A stretch of 64,000 nucleotides of DNA from Sulfitobacter sp. OXR-159 (GTDB taxonomy: Bacteria > Pseudomonadota > Alphaproteobacteria > Rhodobacterales > Rhodobacteraceae): the NCBI RefSeq assembly GCF_034377145.1, contig NZ_CP139707.1:3141001-3205000 (forward strand), given 5' to 3'. Shown one piece after another: positions 9,697 through 18,596 of this stretch (position 1 is its first letter; each line of letters begins with the position of its first letter). The notes beneath the pieces are model-generated. The model made no database searches. It had not been told where the DNA came from and saw nothing but the letters and a program-made list of their open reading frames with translations. The position numbers and the translations under genes are program-made.

Positions 9697-10101
9697 TCAG
9701 ACCTCCTCAAGCTCGACGAGCGCGCCGTTGAAATCCTTGGGATGCAGGAACAGTACCGGCTTGCCATGGGCGCCGATCTTGGGTTCGCCCGAGCCCAGCA
9801 CCCGCGCGCCGGTGGATTTCAGGTGATCGCGCGCCGCGATGATGTCATCGACCTCATAGCAGATGTGGTGGATGCCACCCGCCGGGTTCTTTTCCAAAAA
9901 GCCATTGATCGGGCTGTCATCGCCCAAAGGATGCAGCAATTCGATCTTGGTGTTGGGCAGTTCGATAAAGATCACGGTCACCCCGTGATCCGGTTCGGCC
10001 TGCGGCGCGCCGACCTTGGCGCCAAGCGCGTGGCGATACTGATCCGCCGCCGCATCGAGATCCGGCACGGCGATGGCCACATGGTTAAGACGTCCGATCA
10101 T
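9697..10101 (-). CDS. mce: Methylmalonyl-CoA epimerase
   Basis: 134 aa VOC-fold enzyme that interconverts (R)- and (S)-methylmalonyl-CoA in propionyl-CoA assimilation. The start MIGRLNHVAIAVPDLDAAADQY and the inner blocks ELLHPLGDDSPI, GGIHHICYEVDD and FLHPKDFNGALVELEEV are the family signature with metal His and Glu residues. The frame is open to 10158, but MIGRLNHV is the standard N terminus. It is followed directly by DUF1467. Confidence 0.93.
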   Translation of the reverse strand: MIGRLNHVAIAVPDLDAAADQYRHALGAKVGAPQAEPDHGVTVIFIELPNTKIELLHPLGDDSPINGFLEKNPAGGIHHICYEVDDIIAARDHLKSTGARVLGSGEPKIGAHGKPVLFLHPKDFNGALVELEEV

Positions 10102-10228
10102 CTTGGGTGCTCCTCGTGATTTGCCCAGCTTTATGCCCGCCCGTCCGCTGAACAACAATGCGTCACGTTAACGCGTCGTTAGCCAACGCGGCGTAACGAT
10201 AGCGTAGCAGATGTTGTTGGAGGCGATC

Positions 10229-10948
10229 ATGGACGACACCGACCCTTTTGAAAGAACCACCCCCACCCCCACGGCGGAGCGACCGCTGCTGGGTCTCACC
10301 GTTTTGGTGGTGGAAGACAGCCGTTTCGCTTGCGAGGCGATGCGCCTGCTCTGTCTACGCTCTGGCGCGCGGATCAGGCGGGCAGATAGTTTGCGCTCTG
10401 CCCGGCGCCATCTACAGGTCTATCGCCCCGCTGTGGCGTTGGTCGACCTTGGCCTGCCCGACGGCAGCGGTCTGGACCTGATCGCCGAACTCACACAAAG
10501 CACGCCACGGGTGGAAACGATTATCGCCATCTCTGGCGACAGCCATATGGAGCCTGATGCCCGCGCGGCCGGGGTCGATGGGTTTATCGCGAAGCCGATT
10601 ACATCGCTGTCATCCTTTCAGCAGGCCATTCTGAAAACCCTCCCCGAAGAGCGCCGTCCCGTAGGCCTGCGCGCCCTCCCTGATGAAGAGATCTCCCCGG
10701 ACCGAATCGGCTTTCAAGATGACATTGCCCATATCGCGGGCGTCCTCGGCGGCGAACCGGATGAGCCCACGCTTGATTATGTCGCGCAATTCCTCTGCGG
10801 CGTTGCCCGTTCCGCGAATGACCTTAGGCTGGAAGAGGCGGCAAGGGCTTTGGCACATAAACGCGCACTCGGCCAACCCGCGGGATCAGAGGCCGCGACA
10901 ATAGCCGGAATGATCCAGATCCGATTGACTGAGAAAATTGCGATTTGA
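10229..10948 (+). CDS. Response regulator with a single receiver domain and a helical tail
   Basis: 239 aa. The receiver domain (about 25-150) has all key residues: VVEDS (acidic pair), ALVDLGLPDG (phospho-acceptor Asp), AISGD (Thr/Ser position) and FIAKP (Lys). The last 90 residues are mostly helical and match no output domain I recognise, so this may act by protein contact rather than DNA binding. The ATG at 10229 is preferred over 10211 because GGAGG sits 5-6 nt before it. There is no adjacent histidine kinase. Confidence 0.85.
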   Translation: MDDTDPFERTTPTPTAERPLLGLTVLVVEDSRFACEAMRLLCLRSGARIRRADSLRSARRHLQVYRPAVALVDLGLPDGSGLDLIAELTQSTPRVETIIAISGDSHMEPDARAAGVDGFIAKPITSLSSFQQAILKTLPEERRPVGLRALPDEEISPDRIGFQDDIAHIAGVLGGEPDEPTLDYVAQFLCGVARSANDLRLEEAARALAHKRALGQPAGSEAATIAGMIQIRLTEKIAI

Positions 10949-10969
10949 CCCACCCGGCAGGCAGGCCAC

Positions 10970-11692
10970 TTAAAGCATCGGGTCGCTCGTTACACGAACA
11001 AGGCGGGTCAGATCGCCGAGCCGTTCCTTCTGTTGCCCCTGCCCGTCAAAATTACTGGGGGACAGCCAAGCTTCAAACGCCTCTTTCAGCGCGGGCCATT
11101 CCGTGTCGATCGCGGCGAACCAAGCCGTGTCGCGGTTGCGCCCCTTGACGATGGTCGCTTGCCGAAAGACACCCTCATAGCTCAACCCCAACCGCTGCGC
11201 GGCGCGGCGGGACGGACGGTTGAGCGCGTCGCATTTCCACTCGAACCGTCGGTAGCCCGCCTCAAAGGCCCATTGCATCATCAGGAATATCGCCTCGGTC
11301 GCCGCGGGGGTGCGCTGTAGGGCGGGGCTGAAGTTGATGTGGCCCACCTCGATACTGCCTGCCTCGGGCTTGATCCGCAGAAAACTTGCCACGCCCGCCC
11401 ATTGATCCCGCGCGCGGTCTTTCACTGCCATGAAATACGGATCAACCTGCGCTGCACTATCGCGCACCCAGCGGTGATACTGCGCCGCCGAAGAGAATGG
11501 CCCGTAGGGCAGATAATCCCAAACGTGGTCCTCCCCCACATAGGCGGGGTAGAGCAGCGCAGCGTGTTTCTCTGCCGAAAGCGGCTCCAACGCCACATGG
11601 CGCCCGGAGAGCACCTCACCGGCGGGCCGTTGGGGCTCGGCCCAATTCTCTATCGTGGGCCCGACAGGGCGCGGGTCTGATCTGCTGTTCAT
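10970..11692 (-). CDS. GNAT-family N-acetyltransferase (RimJ/RimL type)
   Basis: About 240 aa. Blocks such as GRHVALEPLSAEKHAALLYP, IEVGHINFSPALQRTPAATEAIFLMM and RFEWKCDALNRPSRRAAQRLG are characteristic of the RimJ/RimL-like GNAT subgroup, which acetylates protein N termini or small amines with acetyl-CoA. The substrate is unknown. The start is ambiguous between an ATG at 11707 and one at 11692; I chose the shorter form without strong evidence. It is convergent with the response regulator gene. Confidence 0.85.
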   Translation of the reverse strand: MNSRSDPRPVGPTIENWAEPQRPAGEVLSGRHVALEPLSAEKHAALLYPAYVGEDHVWDYLPYGPFSSAAQYHRWVRDSAAQVDPYFMAVKDRARDQWAGVASFLRIKPEAGSIEVGHINFSPALQRTPAATEAIFLMMQWAFEAGYRRFEWKCDALNRPSRRAAQRLGLSYEGVFRQATIVKGRNRDTAWFAAIDTEWPALKEAFEAWLSPSNFDGQGQQKERLGDLTRLVRVTSDPML

Positions 11693-11843
11693 AGCAAAGT
11701 TATGCACCGCGCTTTACAGGCCGCCAAGATGAATAAACTTGAATTAATCCCACCAGACCCCAGTCTTGGCATCCCGGCTACACATTCATGCCACATTCAG
11801 CCTGCAGCATTATGCTAAACGCAAGCGACCCCCGGAGGGTGAG

Positions 11844-12017
11844 ATGACCCAGCACCACGCCAAGGAAAGCGTCAAACCCGCAAAGCCGGTCGATTGGATC
11901 GTCGTGGGCGCGAATGTTCTGGGGCTGGTGGTCGTTACTTTGGCGGCATTTCACGCCCAAACAGGCGGGCTGTTCCAACAGGTCGCCAGCCAAGCGGCGA
12001 AGGGCGCGGTCTTCTAG
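11844..12017 (+). CDS. Small single-pass membrane protein
   Basis: 57 aa. A polar Lys-rich N terminus is followed by one hydrophobic helix (WIVVGANVLGLVVVTLAAFH). GGAGGG lies a few nt before the ATG at 11844, a strong ribosome site that argues for a real gene. I recognise no family. It lies 60 nt upstream of the hemerythrin-like gene and could be co-transcribed with it. Confidence 0.6.
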   Translation: MTQHHAKESVKPAKPVDWIVVGANVLGLVVVTLAAFHAQTGGLFQQVASQAAKGAVF

Positions 12018-12077
12018 GGCGGGAACCTGCCGGTGGCTTCGGCGTTACCCACAGGTAACACCAAAGGATTTTTCCCC

Positions 12078-12554
12078 ATGCCCTCCATCTATGACGCGAT
12101 CAAAGAAGATCATGATGAACACCGCGCCATGCTCAACACCATTGCCGACACCGAAGGCGACAGCGCCGAGCGCCGCAAGGCTTGGGACCGTTTTTACCAT
12201 GACGTGAAATCCCACGCCGCCGCCGAAGAAGAGACCTTTTATTCTACGCTGATGTCCGAAACATGGGGCCAAGATCACGCGCGCCATTCGGTTCACGAAC
12301 ACCAGCAGCTTGACGATATCATGGAAGAGCTGCGCGAAACCGATATGTCGTCCTCTGCTTGGCTGACTCGTTTCAAGCAACTCAAGCATGACTACGAGCA
12401 TCACATGGACGAGGAAGAAGACGAGCTTTTCACCCGCGCTAAGAAGGTCATCGGCGAGGAACATAACGACGCCTTCGGCGACAAGTTCCTGAAGCGTAAG
12501 GAAAAGGAAGCCAAGCTCATCGAGGAAAAGCGCGAAGACAGTCTTGAGGATTGA
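12078..12554 (+). CDS. Hemerythrin HHE cation-binding domain protein
   Basis: 158 aa, acidic, helical. Iron ligands can be placed in IKEDHDEHRAML, KSHAAAEEETFY, VHEHQQLDDIM and HDYEHHMDEEEDELF, the standard spacing for a four-helix HHE bundle with a di-iron site. Such proteins bind oxygen or respond to oxidative or nitrosative stress. The ATG at 12078 has AAAGGA 9 nt upstream; the frame is open earlier but without such a site. Confidence 0.92.
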   Translation: MPSIYDAIKEDHDEHRAMLNTIADTEGDSAERRKAWDRFYHDVKSHAAAEEETFYSTLMSETWGQDHARHSVHEHQQLDDIMEELRETDMSSSAWLTRFKQLKHDYEHHMDEEEDELFTRAKKVIGEEHNDAFGDKFLKRKEKEAKLIEEKREDSLED

Positions 12555-12666
12555 CCGGACACGCTCTTACCTGATAAACGTGTTCTCTTAACGTTCTTGT
12601 GGATATCCAGCCCCTCTGGGCAGGTAGCGGTTGCAAGAAAGCCCGAGGAAACGCAATATATTGGAT

Positions 12667-13299
12667 ATGAGCGATAATCCATCACAAGACCTACGCGACT
12701 TTCTGGGCAAAGATCGGTTTGGATGCGTCATGGCGGACCCGCCGTGGCGCTTCACCAACCGCACCGGCAAGGTCGCGCCCGAGCATAAGCGCTTGGCCCG
12801 TTATCCCACGATGACGGTTGATGACATCTGCGCCCTGCCCGTGGCCGATCACCTCGAAGACCGCGCGCATTGTTACATGTGGGTGCCGAACGCGCTGTTG
12901 CCCGAGGGGCTGCAGGTGCTCAAGGCTTGGGGATTTGAATATAAATCCAACATCATTTGGCATAAAATCCGCAAAGATGGCGGCAGTGACGGGCGTGGCG
13001 TGGGGTTCTATTTCCGCAATGTGACCGAAATTTTGCTGTTCGGCGTGCGCGGCAAGAACGTACGCACCTTAGATGCCGGGCGGCGCCAGGTAAACATGAT
13101 GCAAACCCGCAAGCGAGAGCATTCGCGCAAGCCGGATGAGCAATATGACCTGATCGAAAGCTGCTCTTGGGGCCCCTACCTCGAACTGTTCGGGCGCGGT
13201 GTCCGCGAGGGCTGGACCGTTTGGGGCAATCAGGCCGAGGCGGATTACAAGCCCGATTGGAAAACCTACAGTTACAATTCCAGTGTCGCGGCTGAGTAA
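12667..13299 (+). CDS. MT-A70-family adenine-N6 DNA methyltransferase of a type II R-M pair
   Basis: 210 aa. It carries the catalytic motif DPPW (VMADPPWRF, about residue 24-32), YMWVPNALLPEGLQVLKAWGF, NIIWHKIRKDG and TEILLFGVRGK, all typical of MT-A70 methylases that put a methyl group on N6 of adenine. The ATG at 12667 is preferred over an upstream TTG at 12631. The next gene, a BglII/BstYI-type endonuclease, starts 17 nt before this gene stops, so the pair is very likely a restriction-modification system with this as the protecting enzyme. If the endonuclease is BstYI/BglII-like the site would contain GATC, but this is inference. Confidence 0.9.
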   Translation: MSDNPSQDLRDFLGKDRFGCVMADPPWRFTNRTGKVAPEHKRLARYPTMTVDDICALPVADHLEDRAHCYMWVPNALLPEGLQVLKAWGFEYKSNIIWHKIRKDGGSDGRGVGFYFRNVTEILLFGVRGKNVRTLDAGRRQVNMMQTRKREHSRKPDEQYDLIESCSWGPYLELFGRGVREGWTVWGNQAEADYKPDWKTYSYNSSVAAE

Positions 13300-14014
13300 T
13301 CTGGCGCGGCGCATCGACGACGCGGTGTTCGACGATGAAAGGCTCGTCGAAGACCTGCTGCCCGTCGATCTGCGCGATCGCTACTCCGTCACCAGCTACC
13401 GCAGCGCAGCCGCCGTCTTGCAACAGCGTGCGCCGGAAGAACTGGCCGCAATCATCCGCGTGCTGCGTCAGTTCACCATCAGCCGCAATGAAATCCGCGC
13501 GCCGGGAGGCAACCGCATGTCGGCCACGACCCGGTTCGCCCAATATGCGGCGGCCGAGAATTTCCACGAGGAAGTGCGGATCAAGGCCGACTTGCTGGTG
13601 CAACTTACCGCTGGCAAGGGCGACAGTGCCCCCGAGGTCGACCGCATCATCCGCGAAGACTTCATCCACAACCATATGGTCGACTTTTGGCGCAGCCGCG
13701 TGGCTTTCGACTATGAGTGGAACAGCAAAGACCAGACCTACGACCGTGACCTCTATGCCTTTCGCAGCTTTTTTGAAGCGGGGGTGATCGACGTTGGCGT
13801 CATCGTGACGCGCGAACTATCGAACGGGTTTTTCAAATCGCTCGGCAATTGCTTGGACAAATTCGGCAATGAGACCGACAAGACCGTAAGCGCAAAGTTC
13901 GGGGCCAGCACCACCGGCACCCATAAGCTTATCAGCCGCATCGCCGCCGGGCGCAGCGGCGGCTGTCCAGTTCTGGTGCTGGGCATCCTACCGGGCAATA
14001 TCACCCCCGACTAA
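13283..14014 (+). CDS. BglII/BstYI-family type II restriction endonuclease
   Basis: 243 aa from a GTG at 13283 (VSRLSNLARRIDDAVF). The GTG is chosen because it overlaps the methylase by 17 nt and upstream sequence in this frame is antisense-like noise. Blocks such as GGNRMSATTRFAQYAAAENFH, FIHNHMVDFWRSRVAFDYEWNSKDQ and YAFRSFFEAGVIDVGVIVTR match the family that cuts at GATC-containing sites. FDYEWNSKD is the likely catalytic strand (E-x-N here, where BglII has E-x-Q). Neighbourhood with an adenine methylase supports the call. Specificity is not readable from sequence alone. Confidence 0.85.
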   Translation: MSRLSNLARRIDDAVFDDERLVEDLLPVDLRDRYSVTSYRSAAAVLQQRAPEELAAIIRVLRQFTISRNEIRAPGGNRMSATTRFAQYAAAENFHEEVRIKADLLVQLTAGKGDSAPEVDRIIREDFIHNHMVDFWRSRVAFDYEWNSKDQTYDRDLYAFRSFFEAGVIDVGVIVTRELSNGFFKSLGNCLDKFGNETDKTVSAKFGASTTGTHKLISRIAAGRSGGCPVLVLGILPGNITPD

Positions 14015-14043
14015 GCCGGGGGCGACATTTCACTCAGAAAGGA

Positions 14044-15819
14044 TCACTCCTGCGGGATGACCCGCAAGCCCAGTTCCATCAGCTGATCGCTGGTGGGTTC
14101 AGAAGGCGCGTTCATCATCAGGTCTTCGGCACGCTGGTTCATCGGAAAGAGGATGACTTCGCGGATGTTCTGCTCTTCGGCCAGCAGCATGACGATCCGG
14201 TCGATACCGGCAGCACAACCACCGTGGGGCGGGGCGCCGTATTGGAATGCATTAACCATGCCGCCAAAGCGCTTGCGCACCTCGTCTTCGCCATAGCCCG
14301 CGATCTCAAACGCCTTGAACATGATCTCGGGCTTGTGGTTTCGGATCGCACCCGAGACCAGCTCATAGCCGTTGCAGGCGAGGTCATATTGATAGCCCAG
14401 CACCTTGAGCGGATCGCCCTGCAGCGCCTCCATCCCGCCCTGCGGCATGGAGAAGGGGTTGTGCTCGAAGTCGATCTTGCCGGTCTCTTCGTCACGCTCG
14501 TAAATCGGGAAATCGACGATCCAAGCAAAGGCAAAGCGGTCCTTATCGGTGAGGTTCAACTCCTCGCCGATCACGTTCCGCGCGCGGCCTGCGACTGCTT
14601 CAAACGACTTCGGCTTGCCACCAAGGAAGAAGGCGGCATCGCCGACACCCAGATCCAACTGCTGGCGGATCGCCTCGGTGCGCTCGGGACCGATGTTTTT
14701 GGCCAACGGGCCAGCCGCCTCCATCCCGTTGCCCTGATCCCGCCAGAAGATATAGCCCATGCCGGGCAGACCTTCTTTTTGAGCAAAGGCGTTCATGCGG
14801 TCACAGAACTTGCGGCTGCCGCCTTTGGGCGCGGGGATCGCGCGGATTTCGGTGCCATCCTGCTCCAGCAGCTTGGCGAAAATTGCGAAACCGGAATCGC
14901 GGAAATGGTCCGAGACCACCTGCATCTTGATCGGGTTGCGCAGATCGGGCTTGTCCGAGCCATACCACAGCGCCGCGTCTTTGTAGGAAATCTGCTCCCA
15001 GGTCTCATCGACCTTTTTGCCGCCGCCGAACTCTTGGAAGATGCCTGCGATCACCGGCTGGATCGTGTCGAAAACGTCCTGCTGGGTGACAAAGGACATC
15101 TCCATGTCGAGCTGGTAGAAATCGGTGGGCGAGCGGTCGGCGCGCGGGTCTTCATCGCGGAAGCAGGGCGCGATCTGGAAATACTTATCAAAGCCCGAGA
15201 CCATCAGCAGCTGTTTGAACTGCTGCGGCGCCTGCGGCAGGGCGTAGAACTTGCCCGGGTGCAGACGGCTGGGCACGAGGAAGTCGCGCGCACCTTCGGG
15301 GGAAGACGCCGTGATGATCGGCGTCTGGAACTCACGGAAGTTCTGATCCCACATGCGCTTGCGGATGGAGGTCACAACGTCGGAACGCAGCGCCATGTTC
15401 TTTTGCATCTTCTCGCGACGCAGGTCGAGGTAGCGATAGCGCAGGCGCGTCTCTTCGGGGTATTCCTGCTCGCCGAAGACCTGAAGCGGCAATTCAGCGG
15501 CGGAGCCTAGCACTTCGATGTCGCGCGCATAGACCTCAATCTCGCCGGTGGGCAGCTTGGGGTTCACAAGGCTTTCGTCCCGCGCCTTTACAGTGCCATC
15601 AATGCGCACGCACCATTCCGCGCGGACCTTTTCCATCTCGGCGAAGGCCGGGCTGTCAGGGTCGCAGATGACCTGAGTGATCCCGTAATGGTCGCGCAGG
15701 TCCAAAAACAGCACACCGCCGTGGTCCCGCACCCGGTGCACCCAGCCGGACAGGCGCACAGTGTCACCCTTGTTCTCAAGGCTCAGATCGGCACAGGTAT
15801 GGCTGCGATAGGCGTGCAT
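14044..15819 (-). CDS. aspS: Aspartyl-tRNA synthetase
   Basis: 591 aa, the length of the bacterial-type enzyme with its GAD insertion domain. The order is an N-terminal OB-fold anticodon-binding domain ([20 protein letters not shown]), class II motif 2 ([19 protein letters not shown]), the insertion domain and motif 3 near the C terminus ([18 protein letters not shown]). It charges tRNA-Asp with aspartate. Alphaproteobacterial AspRS is often non-discriminating, but that cannot be decided here. It is convergent with the restriction gene. Confidence 0.97.
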   Translation of the reverse strand: MHAYRSHTCADLSLENKGDTVRLSGWVHRVRDHGGVLFLDLRDHYGITQVICDPDSPAFAEMEKVRAEWCVRIDGTVKARDESLVNPKLPTGEIEVYARDIEVLGSAAELPLQVFGEQEYPEETRLRYRYLDLRREKMQKNMALRSDVVTSIRKRMWDQNFREFQTPIITASSPEGARDFLVPSRLHPGKFYALPQAPQQFKQLLMVSGFDKYFQIAPCFRDEDPRADRSPTDFYQLDMEMSFVTQQDVFDTIQPVIAGIFQEFGGGKKVDETWEQISYKDAALWYGSDKPDLRNPIKMQVVSDHFRDSGFAIFAKLLEQDGTEIRAIPAPKGGSRKFCDRMNAFAQKEGLPGMGYIFWRDQGNGMEAAGPLAKNIGPERTEAIRQQLDLGVGDAAFFLGGKPKSFEAVAGRARNVIGEELNLTDKDRFAFAWIVDFPIYERDEETGKIDFEHNPFSMPQGGMEALQGDPLKVLGYQYDLACNGYELVSGAIRNHKPEIMFKAFEIAGYGEDEVRKRFGGMVNAFQYGAPPHGGCAAGIDRIVMLLAEEQNIREVILFPMNQRAEDLMMNAPSEPTSDQLMELGLRVIPQE

Positions 15820-15977
15820 GATGGTCCCTTCCTAGGGCTATTTCAGGTTTCGCGCAGGTACACCGTTTGACGGTCGGGAAGTCAAGACTTTGCTGCCCCG
15901 CCGCGCCACAATAATAGAAGGGTTTTGCGCCTTGCGGGCAAGCCGGGCCTGCGCGCAAGACGGGCAACAGCGATCAC

Positions 15978-16673
15978 TTATAGCGCAAGCGCGTCCAAGA
16001 GTTGCGCGCGTTGGGCTTCGGATTTTGGGATCGATTGGGTGATTTGTCCGCGCTGCATGACGTGGAAATGATCGGCATTGAGGTAGGCAAATTCGAAATT
16101 CTGCTCCACCAACACGATGGCCAATTCCCCCCGATCCCGCAGAAGGCGAATGGTGTGGCCGATCATCTGGATGATATTGGGCTGAATCCCTTCGGTCGGT
16201 TCATCCAACAGCAGCACCTTAGGGCGGGCAATAAGCGCCCGGGCAACGGAAAGCTGCTGTTGTTGCCCACCAGACAAGTCCCCCCCGCGCCGGGCCTTCA
16301 TCTCAGCGAGGACCGGAAAAAGCTCAAAAATGTCATCCGGGATCTTATGCTCGGATTTGGGAAGGCAGGCAAAGCCCGTTTCGAGGTTCTCTTGAACGGT
16401 CATGAGCGGAAATATCTCGCGCCCCTGTGGCACATATCCGACGCCCGCTTTGGCCGACAGGGCCGCACGGCCCGGTTGCAATTCCTCACCATCAAGGCTG
16501 ATCCGCCCGCCCGAAAAAGGATGCCGCCCGGCGATGGCTTTCAGCAGGCTGGTTTTGCCGACCCCATTGGTGCCCGTCACACAGGTCACCTGCCCCACGG
16601 GCGCGTTCAACGTGACCTCATGAAGTATCTGAGATTGCCCGTATTTCAGGTTTAGGTTCTCAATCTCCAGCAT
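15978..16673 (-). CDS. urtE: Urea ABC transporter ATP-binding subunit UrtE
   Basis: 231 aa ABC ATPase. It has Walker A GTNGVGKTSLLKAI, signature LSGGQQQQLSVARALI, Walker B VLLLDEPTEGIQPNII, and LVEQNFEFAYLNADHFHVM. The phrase TEGIQPNII is characteristic of UrtE. The ATG at 16673 gives MLEIENLNLKYGQSQIL, the usual N terminus; its first 14 nt overlap the end of urtD. Last gene of the urt operon. Confidence 0.95.
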   Translation of the reverse strand: MLEIENLNLKYGQSQILHEVTLNAPVGQVTCVTGTNGVGKTSLLKAIAGRHPFSGGRISLDGEELQPGRAALSAKAGVGYVPQGREIFPLMTVQENLETGFACLPKSEHKIPDDIFELFPVLAEMKARRGGDLSGGQQQQLSVARALIARPKVLLLDEPTEGIQPNIIQMIGHTIRLLRDRGELAIVLVEQNFEFAYLNADHFHVMQRGQITQSIPKSEAQRAQLLDALAL

Positions 16674-17415
16674 CGCTGCGCCCCAAATAAACGTCAATAA
16701 CAGTCTGGTTGCTGGTGACATGATCCAGCGACCCTTCGGCCAGCACCGATCCTTCGTGCAACACGGTCACCTTGCAATTCAGCCGCCGCACAAACTCCAT
16801 GTCGTGTTCCACCACGATAACGGCGCGGGTCTCGGCGGCTTTTTTCAGGATGTCTGTGGTGTGTTCGCGTTCATGCGCCGTCATGCCTGCGGCGGGCTCA
16901 TCCACCAGCAGCAAGCGGGGTGATTGCGCAAGCAGCATCCCGATCTCCAGCCACTGCTTTTGCCCGTGGCTTAACTCTCCGGCAGGGCGGGAGAGATGGG
17001 CGGTCAGGTTGATCTCATCGGCGATCTTTTCAAGCCGCGCCGCCCCTTCCGAGGTCTTGCGGTGGAACAGCACCGAGAATGTACCACGCGGGTTCTTTAG
17101 CGCCATGGCAAGGTTTTCGCGCACGGTTTGCGCCTCAAACACTGTCGGCTTTTGAAACTTGCGCCCAATCCCAAGCATCGCGATCTGGCTTTCCGACATG
17201 CCAATAAGAGAGCGGCTGTCATCACCAAACAGAATATAGCCTTCATCCGGCTTTGTCTTGCCGGTGATGATGTCCATGAAGGTCGTCTTGCCCGCGCCAT
17301 TGGGGCCGATCACCGCGCGCAATTCCGGCTCACCGATCTGTAGACTAAGGTTCTTGATCGCCTGAAACCCGTCAAAAGATTTCGAAATTCCGGACATTTC
17401 CAAAAGAGAACTCAT
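16660..17415 (-). CDS. urtD: Urea ABC transporter ATP-binding subunit UrtD
   Basis: 251 aa ABC ATPase with Walker A GPNGAGKTTFMDIITGKTKP, signature-type LSHGQKQWLEIGMLL and Walker B LLLVDEPAAGMTAHE, and VVEHDMEFVRRLNCKVTVLHEG. LSHGQKQWLEIGML distinguishes UrtD from other branched-chain-type ATPases. Its ATG overlaps the urtC stop by 4 nt and its end overlaps urtE by 14 nt, indicating tight translational coupling. Confidence 0.95.
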   Translation of the reverse strand: MSSLLEMSGISKSFDGFQAIKNLSLQIGEPELRAVIGPNGAGKTTFMDIITGKTKPDEGYILFGDDSRSLIGMSESQIAMLGIGRKFQKPTVFEAQTVRENLAMALKNPRGTFSVLFHRKTSEGAARLEKIADEINLTAHLSRPAGELSHGQKQWLEIGMLLAQSPRLLLVDEPAAGMTAHEREHTTDILKKAAETRAVIVVEHDMEFVRRLNCKVTVLHEGSVLAEGSLDHVTSNQTVIDVYLGRSDAGD

Positions 17416-18593
17416 GACTTGCGCACCAGTTTGTCAAAGAGGCCGCCGATGCCCTTGGGGGCAAACAGCGTGATAAGTACAAAGCTCAGGCCAAGCAGCA
17501 CCAGCCACCAATCAACCCAGTGGATCGTATAGACCCCCAGATTGATGCTGGGCGCGCCGCCGCCCGTAAACCAACTGGACAAAAGTGAGACCACCGCCGC
17601 ACCGATCACCGCACCGTAAAGCCGGCCACGCCCGCCGATGGCGACCCATACCGCGAGATAGATCGACGCGATGGGGGCGATTTCAGCCGGGTTGATGATG
17701 CCCGCTTGCGGGTAATAAAGCGCGCCGGCGATGCCTGCGACGATGGCGGTGATGGTGAAGACGAAGAGCTTATAGCTCTCTACATGGTAGCCCAGAAAAC
17801 GAACGCGCGATTCATCGTCACGGATGGCTTGGATGACATTGCCCAGCTTGCTGTCGGTGATCCATGCGAAAAACAGATAGCCCAGAGCAAGCGCCAAGGC
17901 AGAGGCGAGGAAAAAGACGATGGAGACCACGTCTTGGCCGCTTTCGGCGAAGCCGGGGATGTTTTGCAGGCCCGACAGACCGTTGTTGCCACGCAAACCG
18001 CTGTCGTTCTGAAACAGGTAGAGCGCGAGCGCCAGTGTCATGGCTTGGGTCAGGATCGACAGGTAAACGCCGTTGACGCGGCTGCGGAATGCAAGCCAGC
18101 CAAAGACCAGCGCAAGGGCGCCGGGGATCAGCACGACGAAGGCCAATTGGATAAAAATGTTTTCCGCGAAAGCCCAGATCAACGGGAATTCCGATGAGCC
18201 GACGACACCGAAAATTTGGTTTCCGATGGCGTCTGAAATCTCTTGCGGGGTTGGCGGGATGACCTGACCTGCGAGGCTGTCCGCGACGATGTTTTCCGTA
18301 CGCGCATACATGAGCCACATCCCGATGGCGTAGCCGCCGATCCCGAAAAAGGCGAAATGACCGAGGCTAAGGATGCCGCAATACCCCCAAACGACATCCA
18401 TCGCGATGGCCACGAGGCAAAGACACAGGGCTTTGCCCAATGTCTTGACGAAGGAGGTTGAGACAAGACCGGTACCGGCGGCTTCGGACATCACCGTCAC
18501 AAGGACTGTAAAGAGACCCAGTGCGGCAAGGAAGTAGAGAACCGAAGGATTGCGGCCGATGAAAGACCGTCGTTGGCTGTGCGTCTGGGTCAT
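17412..18593 (-). CDS. urtC: Urea ABC transporter permease UrtC
   Basis: 393 aa LIV-I-type permease with about ten hydrophobic segments. Typical blocks are VVWGYCGILSLGHFAFFGIGGYAIGMWLMY, LSGLQNIPGF and LYYPQAGIINPAEIAPIASIYLAVWVAIGGRGRLYGAVIG. It forms the urea channel in the inner membrane with UrtB. The start lies 3 nt after the end of urtB. Confidence 0.95.
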   Translation of the reverse strand: MTQTHSQRRSFIGRNPSVLYFLAALGLFTVLVTVMSEAAGTGLVSTSFVKTLGKALCLCLVAIAMDVVWGYCGILSLGHFAFFGIGGYAIGMWLMYARTENIVADSLAGQVIPPTPQEISDAIGNQIFGVVGSSEFPLIWAFAENIFIQLAFVVLIPGALALVFGWLAFRSRVNGVYLSILTQAMTLALALYLFQNDSGLRGNNGLSGLQNIPGFAESGQDVVSIVFFLASALALALGYLFFAWITDSKLGNVIQAIRDDESRVRFLGYHVESYKLFVFTITAIVAGIAGALYYPQAGIINPAEIAPIASIYLAVWVAIGGRGRLYGAVIGAAVVSLLSSWFTGGGAPSINLGVYTIHWVDWWLVLLGLSFVLITLFAPKGIGGLFDKLVRKS

Positions 18594-18596
18594 GGC

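Noticed and set aside
14224..15510. 428-codon open frame on the plus strand
   Set aside because: It is antisense to aspS over its whole length and shows no domain; long antisense frames are common in this GC-rich DNA.
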